Source of the DNA: Capra hircus
Taxonomy: Eukaryota > Chordata > Mammalia > Artiodactyla > Bovidae
Length of the DNA: 64,000 bases
Direction of reading: 5' to 3'
Assembly (NCBI RefSeq): GCF_001704415.2
Contig: NC_030814.1
Location: 74,765,121-74,829,120 of the forward strand
This document shows positions 46,277-56,829 of the stretch, one piece after another. Position 1 is the stretch's first letter. Each line of letters opens with the position of its first letter. The notes under the pieces were generated by a model. That model did not search any database. It saw only the letters and a list, made by a program, of their open reading frames with translations, and was not told the origin of the DNA. Position numbers and translations under genes: made by a program.

Positions 46277-46329
<53 letters not shown>
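46277..46329 (+). repeat. (CTG)17 trinucleotide tract
   Basis: Seventeen uninterrupted CTG units, belonging to the 3' end of the SINE that follows on the minus strand (AGC units in its own orientation). The apparent poly-alanine frame through it is an artefact. Confidence 0.95.
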
Positions 46330-46584
46330 AAGTCGCTTCAGTCGTGTCCGATTCTGTGCGACCCCATAAACGGCAGCCCACCAGGCTCCCCCGTCCCTGG
46401 GATTCTTGAGGCAAGAACACTGGAGTGGGTTGCCGTTTCTTTCTCCAGTGCATGAAAGTGAAAAGTGAAACTGAAGTTGCTCAGTCGTGCCTGACTCCCA
46501 GCGACCCCATGGACTGCAGCATACCAGGCTCCTCTGTCCATGGGATTTTCCAGGCAAGAGTATTTGAGTGCCATTGCCTTCTCC
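46279..46584 (-). mobile_element. ART2A/Bov-tA-type SINE, perfect target duplication
   Basis: Two modules in reverse ('gtcgcttcagtcgtgtcc' and 'gttgctcagtcgtgcctgac'), with the AGC-repeat 3' end first on the plus strand. 'taagcattcct' occurs exactly at 46268-46278 and 46585-46595. Confidence 0.93.
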
Positions 46585-46595
46585 TAAGCATTCCT

Positions 46596-48524
46596 AGTCT
46601 CCTGCATAGCTGGGAAAGACACACACTTGGACAAGATACTAGGCTCTTGCCTAAGGAGTTGGAAACTGGCTTCTGGTCCCTCCATCTCTGATGAGCATTT
46701 GACTTCAAAACAAGTGACTTAACTCCATAAAGTCTAGTACACATGTCTGCTTCCCATATCATTTGTAGGCCTTTAAGGGGATATTTTTTAAACAAGAAAA
46801 AAAAAAATTATCTTTCTGGATAAAAAATTTTACAAGTTTTACAATTAAATATTATAGAAATACATTTAGAGACAGTTAAATTTTCATTATCCTATCTTAT
46901 AGAGATAATTCCCTTCAATAGTTTTAATATTTCTCTTAGTGTGTTTATATTACTATTATTTTTATTCTGATAGTATGACTGTTTAAACAAAAATGTAACC
47001 ATGATATACATATTGCCCAACAACTCTTATTTTACTTTGTAAGCCTACCTTCATAGTATGGAATTATTTCATTATGAATAAAAAACTACAAGTTTCTTAC
47101 ATCATGTGTATTTAATAACTCCTCAACTGAGAGGCATTTGGGTTAATTCTCGTTTACTATTAAACATGATATAATTAAAATTCAGTTCTCTCTTTACACA
47201 TGCACACACACAAACCTACACACACAGTTCACCATCAAAGAAACATCCCGAAATGGCAGTGGCAATGTAGAATAAAAGAAATATACATTTCAAATAATTC
47301 TGCCCAATCATCCTGGGAAAATGTACCAAGTTTCAGCCTCATCAACAGAGTTGGAGAATGTGTATGTCTTGAACGTCTTTACTTTCTCCTTGTATTTCCT
47401 GAAAAACGTGTTATACTTCTTGGCATGTAACCAGCATTGATACTTGCCTGAAGGGGTGAATAAAAGCATTGATGTTGAATAATCAAATCATTCATCCACA
47501 CAGTTATCAACATACATAGGTATATAGGTAGGTGCATGTATCTTTATAAATGTCATATTATATACCTCAGATTCAACAAGCATCCCAAATAGATCTATTT
47601 AGAAGACTTGAGATATGAAAATGCCCATGCTTCAATACAGTGTGATTGTTTAGTTTAATGTAATTTGTAGCTTCTGAGCAGAGGGGACTTAGTCATGCAA
47701 TGCTTTTTGGCATTTTCCATGATATACACTTGCATTTTAAAGCCTTGAAATCAATGTAGCATCTCTATAATAACTTTCTTTAGGAGCACTCAACTACACT
47801 GAAAATAGATTTATTATGTCTCTATACTTTGAAATGTAAGCTTTCACTTCAAACTAATGAACTAGTTTCTCTGATCACAAAGTACTCCCTGAAAGCAAGT
47901 TCTGTTTGGAAGCTGCTTAACTCTTAGGAGGCAAGAGGTTATAAATGTTTACATTATTATTTGGGGGAAGCAGTAACCTGGGCTTTGAGAGAACTGAACC
48001 AAGTTGATATTGTGACCAATACTAAGGCCCCTTCTCTTATGCAAGAGATACTTTTCGTTAAGCAGTCATTAAGAAGGAGAGAAAAAAAAAAGGTGTTAAA
48101 TTATATTTTAATTTCCCAGAAAAAAAAAATAGACCACTAGACAGGAGACCTACTTAAGACAATGTAAAATAGAGTTTACAGAACAATAGAGATTTTTAGT
48201 AAATAACCTTTTTATTACTCTGGTTTTTGGATCTGTAATTCCACCTAAAGAGTTCTTAATTGGCATGTATGAATAGTGTCAAATTCAGAACTTAAGTTTA
48301 GTACTCAATGGGAGTAGCATAGTGGTGTCAAAGTTGTGAGTTCATTTGAACTAATGGGGCAAGAAGAGGAAAGATTCAGAAACCAACAGCCAAAATCACA
48401 CTGAAACAAGAGATAAGGCAAAGAAGTGGCTTAAATGCTAGTAAATATTCCAGAGGCGGAGGTCATGAAGACTCAGAGTCAAGAAAGCTAAGTGGCAGAA
48501 ATGAGGCAGATAGATGGGAAAAGA
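46596..48524. other. Unique DNA, no gene seen
   Basis: AT-rich. The 46640-46770 part faintly resembles a MIR ('aactggcttctggtccctcc'), too weak to call. A small AC-rich patch lies at 47198-47226. Confidence 0.4.
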
Positions 48525-48710
48525 ACTAACATGTATTGATTTCTCAAGATATACCAGGCACAATGACACTATCATTTCAGACAGCTCTTATTTCTCTTAA
48601 TCCTCCCAAATGCCTCTGACAGTCGTTTAAACTGTTATTTATAGAAAAGGGGAGAACTTAAGTGGCTTTGCAAGGGTTACCCAGTGATAAAAGTCAAGGT
48701 TAAAGCAACA
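48525..48710 (-). mobile_element. MIR SINE
   Basis: 'atataccaggcacaatgaca', 'ttctcttaatcctcccaaat', 'gaaaaggggagaacttaagt', 'ctttgcaagggttacccagt' match MIR in reverse. Confidence 0.65.
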
Positions 48711-48884
48711 AAGAGAGTGTTCTTTGAACTACCCCCATGTTACAGCCCAGTGTGAAGCCCCAAGTCAGAACAATCTATTTTATGAGAGAGAGAAAGCCTG
48801 TCTCTGAAGTAAGTATCTGAACCTCTCTCAATGGGAGTAGGAAGCAATAACTGATTTTCTAATATAAGATTAAGTTTTAGTGTA

Positions 48885-49070
48885 GCAGTTTCTGTAAGTA
48901 TCAATCCTGGCCCACTTCCTTAAATGCTATCTGGTTTCTATTAAAAACTTAAGTTTCTCAACCCAATTATTATCTCAAGTCAGAGTCTTCAGGGGTTGGG
49001 AGGCTAGCAATCAGAGATGTAACAAATATCCCAGGTAGTTTTTAAATACAGTGATGTTTTAGAAACACTG
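48885..49070 (+). mobile_element. MER5A-like hAT element
   Basis: It begins near 'tagcagtttctgtaa', has central 'cttcaggggttggg' and 'atatcccaggtagtttttaa', and ends 'tgttttagaaacactg', close to the MER5 terminal repeat. Confidence 0.5.
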
Positions 49071-49944
49071 ATTCAAAGGCTCACAAGCTGTGGATGCTTG
49101 ACACCTACAATATCCAGACAAACCTGGTATTTAAAATTCAGAGGAAATCCATCCAATTTTACAGTTTCTAAGTATGATTGAAAATGATAATGAAGTGAGG
49201 AAAACAAAGTGGTTTCCATCTTTAACTGATGAGTCAGTTAATAGCAGAAGAAAAAGAGAATACATATTGCAAGTCAATTTCAACAAATGTCAAATAAGAA
49301 AATTACTAGACACTAATAACAGGGCTATCAGTTGAATTAAAGCAAATTAAATGTATCAAAATGACAAACTACCCAATCCTGATATCACTGATGAGTTTTC
49401 AGACCTCTGAGGCAAGATGTGATAGTTGAAGAGTGTTTTCTAAAGCAGTTCTTCACCTGGTGTTTCAGACACATGTGAATAAGGGCTCTGATAACTCAAG
49501 TTCTACCTTCAGTTTAATTATCAACTCATTTCTTTGCTTGAACTTGGTAGATACTACATAGGAAGGTCAAGGAGGCCAAGGATCAAAAATACTTAAGAGT
49601 TGGGAACTTCCCATAAAAAATTTTCTAATGGGCAAAGTGAGATTTTTTTTCTACACCACTTTTAGCAGTTACAATGGATTCTATTAAAATAATCAAGAAG
49701 AAAAACTGTTATTAGGAAAGAAATTTCATTTTCTTTTATTCTACATGCCTTTCAGAAACATTTGTGTTTTTCTTTTTTTTTGCATTTCAAATACCATCTA
49801 TGCCCACAATAATTTCTGACTCATTCACCTAGAATAATTACATCTTTCAGGCATAATATTCAAGTATAAAGATATTTTTAACCCATGAACAAGTTACATA
49901 GTCATTCAGATAAATAGAGTTAAATTTGCTGCAGAATCTATGTT
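49071..49944. other. Unique DNA, no gene seen
   Basis: AT-rich non-coding. 'ctaaagcagttcttcacctgg' near 49441 may be another hAT relic. Confidence 0.4.
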
Positions 49945-50137
49945 CCTAGTACTGCTCAAATTATGTATTTGATTCGTTTAATTTAATTCTCATAACAATT
50001 CTATGAGATACAATGATTATGATATTCTCATTTTCCAAATAAGAAAATATAGGTCCACAAAAGACAGCAAAGTTGCCCAAGTTACGGAAATATCCAATAT
50101 TAATAATAAGATAACAAGTTCAAGATTTGCTCTCAGG

Positions 50138-50721
50138 CAATCACTGCAGATGGTGACTGCAGCCATGAAATTAAAAGACGCTTGCTCCTTGGAAGAAAAG
50201 TTATGACCAACCTAGATAGCATATTCGAAAGCAGAGACATTACTTTGCCGACTAAGGTCTGTCTAGTCAAGGCTATGGTTTTTCCTGTGGTCATGAATGG
50301 ATGTGAGAGTTGGACGGTGAAGAAGGCTGAGCACCGAAGAATTGATGCTTTTGAACTGTGGTGTTGGAGAAGACTCTTGAGAGTCCCTTGGACTGCAAGG
50401 AGATCCAACCAGTCCATTCTGAAGGAGATCAGCCCTGGGATTTCTTTGGAAGGAATGATGCTAAAGCTGAAACTCCAGTACTTTGGCCACCTCATGCAAA
50501 GAGGTGACTCATTGGAAAAGACTTTGATGCTGGGAGGGATTGGGGGCAGGAGGAGAAGGGGACGACAGAGGATGAGATGGCTGGATGGCATCACTGACTC
50601 GATGGACGTGAGTTTGAGTGAACTCTGGGAATTGGTGATGGACAGGGAGGCCTGGCGTGCTGCAATTCATGGGGTCGCAAAGAGTCAGACACGACTGAGC
50701 GACTGAACTAAACTGAACTGA
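50138..50721 (+). mobile_element. BovB 3' fragment inside MIR
   Basis: From 'aatcactgcagatggtgact' to 'gactgaactaaactgaactg', about 584 bp. It is closer to consensus than most copies here, judged by its undisturbed reading frame. Confidence 0.9.
50182..50706 (+). pseudogene. BovB protein C-terminus, intact frame
   Basis: 174 codons without a stop: ALPTKVCLVKAMVF-type RT thumb/C-terminal sequence, RLLRVPWTARRSNQSILKE, GGIGGRRRRGRQRMRWLDGI and the terminal REAWRAAIHGVAKSQTRLSD. This is probably the true C-terminus of the BovB protein, and a useful reference for the broken copies. It lacks the catalytic domains. Confidence 0.8.
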
Positions 50722-51134
50722 ATCTGGCTTTAAATTGCATATCTTAAGCATCATGCTACACTAATGGCAACAAGAACAGCATGCACAGATATCCGATATC
50801 CACATTAGCAAACAAACGTCTCCTTTAGGGTGCACTTCATTATTAAAATATTAATACTAAGTTTTATAAAATTTCAGGTAGTAAATGAATTCAGTAAGTA
50901 ACTTTTGAAGTAAAGCACAGACGCCATCTTGATTCTATCTAGCTCATCTTCTAGCATCTTTATTTATAATGAGGATCAACATTTACACTGATGAAGCTGA
51001 ATCTCCTACAGATTATCAAGTTTATTTTAAAATTGAAAAAGAATAGGAATGGTTTCAGTATAATTAATATGTAGCTAGTTGTTAAATAATGTATTTAATT
51101 CTTTCAACACTGACAATTCACATATGGTTTTGGA

Positions 51135-51270
51135 ATAATAAAGACTGGGTTTCAACCTGAACTTATTCAGTCACTATTGATGTGCTCTTGGCCAAGTAAC
51201 TTTACTAGTCTAAGCTTTACTCTTATAATTCTTAAATTAACCTGGTAAACTAATTATTATACAAAATAAT
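51135..51270 (+). mobile_element. MIR SINE fragment
   Basis: 'agactgggtttcaacctgaa', 'gctcttggccaagtaacttt', 'taagctttactcttataatt' match the MIR order. Confidence 0.6.
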
Positions 51271-51354
51271 AATGAGCAGGCTATATCAGAATACATATGG
51301 GTACTGGCTAAAATTACTTTGTAGGATTTAGCCCAAAATATGCTAAATCAAGGG

Positions 51355-51557
51355 CTCCCCTTTTGGTTCAGATGGTAAAGAATCTGCTGCCATGTGGGAG
51401 ACCTGGGTTCAATCCCTGGGTTGGAAAGATTCCCTGGAGGAGGGCATGGCAATCCACTCCAGTATTCTTGCCTGGAGAATCCCCATAGACAGAGGAGCCT
51501 GATGGGCTATAGTCCACAGGGTCACAGAGTCAGACACAACTGAGCAACTAACACTTT
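51355..51557 (+). mobile_element. Bov-tA SINE
   Basis: 'ttcagatggtaaagaatctg', B box 'gggttcaatccc' (about 51406), 'tattcttgcctggagaatcc', tail 'gtcagacacaactgagcaac'. Full length. Confidence 0.9.
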
Positions 51558-52444
51558 CTATGCTAAAACAAATTCTTGGATGGTGGGGCTCATTAATTAA
51601 ACAAGCTCTCGAGGTGAACCTTTGAGAACAAGTAAGCACTGGACTTGATGACTTAAAAATTTCTAAGGCACACTTTCCCAATTAAGTTCAAGACAAATTA
51701 GAGCTTCTTTCCGCCTAACCCATTTTAAAGAAAATAAAGATCAAAGAGCTAATAATTTAATTATATCAAAAATATAATTGGTAGTAATAAAGTTTCTATT
51801 TATTATTGTAAAATCATACAGAAAGAAAATACTTTACGAAGCTATTTGATCTTTTCCCTTTAATTAAGGCTAGTTTCATCAGGATTGACATGTCACGTTT
51901 GGAGAGGGTTTCTTTCCATCACGCTGTTTATCCAAAAATGTAATAGATTTCAAAAATGATCATGAGCAGATGTCCAGATAGTTACAATCCCATTAAAACA
52001 CTAATTTCTGCTATCACTAGCTTGAGGGAATATTGCTTGAAAATTGCTCTATGTAAAAAGTAATTTATACTTACCTATAATTCATCCACCACAGTTAAAT
52101 GTGAACTTAAAACACTAGAGCACCATAAGGTTTCCAGGTGGTACCTTCATCAATTACAAGGATAAAATTCTAAGATTCTCTCTTGCCTCATAAAAGTAAT
52201 TCCTTCACTGTTTTTAACTCTAACAATATGGGAGAAGTTACAATACTTGGAAACAAGTCAAAAATGGAGTGCATTTCCATAAACCATGTCAAAATAAATT
52301 TCCTAATAAAAAGTCTTAAGATAATTAACACTAAATACATAAATAGTACTCAACAAATATTTACTGAAATAATGCATTAGTTAACCAACTTATAATGTTT
52401 AAATAGGCCTGAAAGAACAGTAACTAAAAATTCAGATAACTGAA
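51558..52444. other. AT-rich unique DNA
   Basis: No gene or recognised repeat. Confidence 0.45.
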
Positions 52445-52962
52445 TTTTTTAAATAAGCAAATGAGTTAAACAGGTACTTCTTCAAAGAAGATATACAAGC
52501 GGCCAATGAGCACATGAAAAAGATGTGCAACATCAATAATCGCTGGGCTGATGTAAATCATAACCACAAGGCAACACCATCTCACAATGAACAGAATGGC
52601 CATCGTCAGAAAAGCACAAGCAAAAAAACAGGACCAGAAAATAACAAGTACTTCAAGATATGGAGACAGCAGAATCTTTATATATTGCTGGTGGAAATGT
52701 GAAATGGTGCAGCTGTCAAGGAAAGCAGTACATGGGTTCCTCAAAACTTAAAAACAGAATTACAATATGATCCAGCAATTCCACTTCTGGGAATATACTC
52801 ACAAATAATTGAAGTCAAGGTCTTGAAAAGATGCTTGTATTCCTATGTTCCCAGCAGCATTATTTGCAATAGTCAGTGCAGAAGAAACCCAAGTGCCCAT
52901 CAACAGATGAATGGATAAACAAAATGCAGTATATACATAAAGTGGAATATTATTTAACTTTA

Positions 52963-54441
52963 TTATTTGTTTATTTTAATTGGAGGTTAATTACTTTACA
53001 ATATTTTGTTGGTTTTGCCATACATCAACATGAATCTGCCACAGGTATACACATGTTCCCCATCCTGAACCCCTCTCTCTCCTCCCTCCCCATACCATCC
53101 CTCTGGGTCATCCCAGTGTACCAGCCCCAAGCATCCAGTATCATGCATCGAACCTGGACCGGCGATTTGTTTCATATATGATATTATACATGTTTCAATG
53201 CCATTCTCCCACATCATCCCACCCACTCCCTCTCCCTCTCCCACAGAGTCCAAAAGACTGTTCTATGCATCTGTGTCTCTTTTGCTGTCTCCCATACAGG
53301 GTTATCGTTACCATCTTTCTAAATTCCATATATACGCGTTAGTATACTGTATTGGTGTTTTTCTTTCTGGCTTACTTCACTCTGTATAATAGGCTCCAGT
53401 TTCATCCACCTCATTAGAACTGATTCAAATGTTATTCTTTTTAATGGCTGAGTAATACTCCATTGTGTATATGTACCACAGCTTTCTTATCCATTCATCT
53501 GCTGATGGACATCTAGGTTGCTTTCATGTCCTGGCTGTTATTAACAGTGCTGCGATGAACATTGGGCTACACATGTCTCTTTTGATTCTGGTTTCCTCGG
53601 TGTGTATGCCCAGCAGTGGGATTGCTGAGTCATAAGGCAGTTCTATTTCCAGTTTTTTAAGGAATTCCACACTGTTCTCCATAGTGGCTGTACTAGTTTG
53701 CATGCCTACCAACCGTGTAAGAGGGTTCCCTTTTCTCCACACCCTCTCCAGCATTTATTGCTTGTAAACCTTTGAATCCCAGCCATTCTGACTGGCATGA
53801 AATGGTACCTCATTGTGGTTTTGATTTGCATTTCTCTATAATGAGTGATGTTGAGCATCTTTTCATGTGTTTGTCAGCCATCTGTATATCTTCTTCAGAG
53901 AAATGTCTATTTAGTTCTTTGGCCCATCTTTTGATTGGGTCATTTATTTTTCTGGAATTGAGCTGCATAAGTTGCCTGTATATTTTTGAGATTAGTTGTT
54001 TATCAGTTGCTTCATTTGCTATTATTTTCTCCCATTCTGAAGGCTGTCTTTTCACCTTGCTTATAGTTTCCTTTGTTATGCAGAAGCTTTTAAGTTTAAT
54101 TAAGTCTCATTTGTTTATTTTTGCTTTTATTTCCAATATTCTGGGAGGTGGGTCATAGAGAATCCTGCTGTGATGTATGTTGGAGAGTGTTATGCCTATG
54201 TTCTCCTCTAGGAGTTTTATAGTTTCTGGTCTTATGTTTAGATCTTTAATCCATTTTGAGTTTATTTTTGTGTATGGTGTTAGAAAGTGTTCTAGTTTCA
54301 TACTAAGTGGTTGACCAGTTTTCCCAGTACCACTTGTTAAAGAGATTGTCTTTAATCCATTGTATATTCTTACCTCCTTTGTCAAAGATAAGGTGTCCAT
54401 AGTGTGTGGATTTATCTCTGGGCTTTCTATTTTGTTCCCTG
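52963..54441 (-). mobile_element. L1-BT LINE, 5'-truncated, nested in old L1
   Basis: About 1.48 kb in reverse: the A-rich tail (as T-rich, 52963-52980), 3' UTR ('atgaatctgccacaggtata'), then the ORF2 C-terminal region to 'gggctttctattttgttccc'. 'taacttta' occurs at 52955-52962 and 54442-54449, a short target duplication. It covers nearly the same L1 segment as 38752-40271, on the opposite strand. Confidence 0.92.
53524..54400 (-). pseudogene. L1 ORF2 C-terminal remnant
   Basis: Minus-strand fragments: 54400-54107 (TINSKWIKDLNIRPET-like, with HFLTPYTKINSKWIKDLNIR), 54055-53810 (RQPSEWEKIIANEATDKQLI) and 53754-53524 (FLKKLEIELPYDSAIPLLGI). They are separated by stops and shifts. The RT core is absent. 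Confidence 0.82.
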
Positions 54442-54959
54442 TAACTTTAAAAAAGAAGGCAGTTCTGACACATGCTACAACCTGGATGAAGTTTAATAAT
54501 ATTATGCCCAGTGAAATAAGTCAGTCACAAAAGGACAAATATAAAATTCCACTTATGTGAAATACCTAGAGTAGTCAAAATTCAGACAGAAAAATTAAAC
54601 AGCGATTCTTTGATGCTGGGGCTGGGCAGGGACAATGAGGAGTTTTTGGTTAAGAGGTACAGAGTTTTAGTTTTGCAAAATAAAAAGAGTTCTGCAGATG
54701 TACAGTGGTGGTGAAAAGACAACAGTGAACGTGCTTAATGACACTTATCTGCATACTTAAACATTCTGAACCCTGAAGTTCAAGTTTCAAGTAAAGAAGA
54801 TGCCCTACTTTTAAAAAAAAAAAAAACGTTTTAAACTCCTTGAGCATAGGACCTGCATGTTACTATTTGCATTCCAAGTGGCTAAAACAAGACCCAGAAT
54901 GCAGTTTCTTAACAAATGGCAATTTAACTGATCTACAAAATAAGCATATTTTTAAGTTC

Positions 54960-55098
54960 CTTGCCTTTAAAAAAAAATTTTATATTTATTTATTTAGTTG
55001 CAGCATGTGGGATCTTAACTTCTCAACCAGAGATTGAACCCAGGCCCCCTGCATTGGGGGTGCAGAGTCTTAGCCATTGGATCAACAAGGGAAGTCCC
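54960..55098 (-). mobile_element. CHR-type SINE
   Basis: 'ttagttgcagcatgtgggat', 'gagattgaacccaggccccc', 'ttagccattggatcaacaag' and 'ggaagtccc' are the CHR SINE in reverse, with the T-rich 3' end at 54968-54978. Predates most Bov-tA insertions. Confidence 0.8.
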
Positions 55099-55308
55099 CA
55101 AAAGAAGCATTTTTAATCAAAATTCTTTTTTCTTTTAGGTGGGGAGAAGGAGTGGAATTTGTATGACATGAGCTCTATGAGTTAAACTTTAACATACAAT
55201 TTTAATGAGATGCTAAAGAAATTGGATTTTATGGGCTAAATGCAGAGAAAACAAAGTTTTTTATATATATATAACTTAGTTGTAAATATATTTTTATCTT
55301 TATATAAA

Positions 55309-55347
<39 letters not shown>

Positions 55348-55918
55348 ATATGAATAAATGCTCAGGAAAAATTTCTAGTTCCCAGATAGCAGAACAAATA
55401 AAAGCAGTCTGGAAACATAAGGCAGAATGGTAAGACATATGCACAATACAAATTTTTCAGTTGGAATGGAAAACTGATGACAAATTTTACATCTATTCCT
55501 CTGATAATTGAAGTAATAATATGGGGGTTAATTGTAATCTGACTAGGAGGACTTAGAAAAGGATCGTGCATAAAATTCTCACTGAAGAAGTCAAGGAAAC
55601 TGGCTTTTCTGAAGACTATAAAGTTTTACAAAATAATTTTACCACAAAGAAGCAAAGTCTAACCTAAGTTATAAGAAAAATATTACTTGATGTGAGCAAT
55701 TTGTAGCATTGAAAAATACAACAATACAAAATGATACCTTATTAATGAATGTAAAATTCTAGAATTGTAATTCTAATTAGTCACATATAATTGTCTATAT
55801 TTTATTGCAAAAGAATTGAATGAAAATAAAGTTTGAAAAGCGTAAAAACTTTGCTTTATTTTGCTATTTCATAATATTATTGGATACTCCTCCTTAGTGT
55901 ATGGAAACACATCTTCTT
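55099..55918. other. AT-rich unique DNA
   Basis: No gene or recognised repeat apart from TA-rich tracts. Confidence 0.45.
55312..55352 (+). repeat. (TA)n microsatellite
   Basis: About 14 uninterrupted AT units followed by GTATGTATATATG. A second short TA run lies at 55262-55272. Confidence 0.9.
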
Positions 55919-55926
55919 ATATTTAA

Positions 55927-56149
55927 GTATGCATGCTAAGTTGCTTCACTCGTGTCTGACTCTTTGCAACTCTATGGACTATAGCCTGCCAAGCTCCTAT
56001 GTCCATGGGATTTTTCAGGCAAGAATACTGGAGTGGGTTGCCATTTCCTACTCTAGGGGATCTTCCCGACCTAGGGATTGAACGCGAGTATCTTACGTCT
56101 CCTGCATTGGCAGGAGGGTTCTTTACCACTAACGCTACCTGGGAAACCC
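55927..56149 (-). mobile_element. Bov-tA SINE
   Basis: 'gcatgctaagttgcttcact', 'actatagcctgccaagctcc', 'gggattgaacgcgag', 'gctacctgggaaaccc' in reverse. 'atatttaa' at 55919-55926 and 56150-56157 gives an 8-bp target duplication. Confidence 0.9.
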
Positions 56150-56157
56150 ATATTTAA

Positions 56158-56829
56158 TATACATATCTGATTCATAAATAGATTATCAGAGTGGGAGGAA
56201 AAAAACTGCCTTATATTTTTTAAAAAGCTTTTCATGAATTAAAGGCTATGAAAAACTTGAAATGCACAAGGTTTTATAAACACACAGAGATTAAAGAGGT
56301 TGCTCTATGTTCTCTCTGTGTTCTCCAAAGCATGCTACCTTCTGTCTGAAGGACCCTCATACAAAGCTCATTGGAAGAAACAATCCTTCTAAAGCTTGTT
56401 GAGTCTCTGAGCTGAAATTACATCATTATTTTTCTAATTCAAAAAGATAAATTTACTGGAACCCAAAGCATTTAAACAATTAAAAACTGATGCTCTTCTG
56501 AGATGCCAAGTTATTGTCAGACAGCAGTGAAGCTAGAGGAGCAGGTCTAAACACTGCCCCTAAGTCCTCTGGTCCATGCTCTCTCCCTTTGTACTCTGGG
56601 GTCTGAGCTCTCCAGGCTGCATTCTCAGGTTTCCCCACCAGGGCTACAGACTGAGTTTGGCATATGGCAGGTCCTGGAAGGAGCCTTGAAGCAGGAGGAA
56701 GGGAGGAGGTAATTACCCCCTGCCTCTCTACCTTGGGAAAGTTATTTTCTTACTCTCTTTTCCCTTATCTGGCTTCATTTTTTTCTTTTTTCATATAGCA
56801 CCTGTGATTGTCTTTAATTGTATTATAGG
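56158..56829. other. Unique DNA, no gene seen
   Basis: Mixed composition with a GC-richer part (56540-56720). No supported coding frame. Confidence 0.45.

Larger units (their letters stand above)
49945..50760 (-). mobile_element. MIR SINE split by a BovB insertion
   Basis: The left part (49945-50137) has 'aattctcataacaattctat', 'attttccaaataagaaaata' and 'gttgcccaagttac'. The MIR pattern then resumes after the BovB at 50722 with 'tctggctttaaattgc'. The BovB therefore landed inside a pre-existing MIR. Confidence 0.65.
52445..54770 (+). mobile_element. Old L1 (L1M-type) 3' end split by L1-BT
   Basis: The left part (52445-52962) carries decayed ORF2 C-terminal sequence ('aagaagatatacaagcggcc', 'tatgatccagcaattccact', 'caacagatgaatggataaac'). 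The right part (54442-54770) continues with 'acatgctacaacctggatga' and a 3' UTR ending near 'catactt'. The older L1 was interrupted by the reverse-oriented L1-BT. Confidence 0.8.

Noticed and set aside
46234..46455. Open frame with a run of about 17 alanines
   Set aside because: It is the (CTG)17 tract of a SINE read in one frame; the remainder is antisense SINE sequence.
55250..55352. AT-rich block as a replication origin or matrix-attachment site
   Set aside because: It is a simple (TA)n microsatellite; sequence alone gives no support for such a role.
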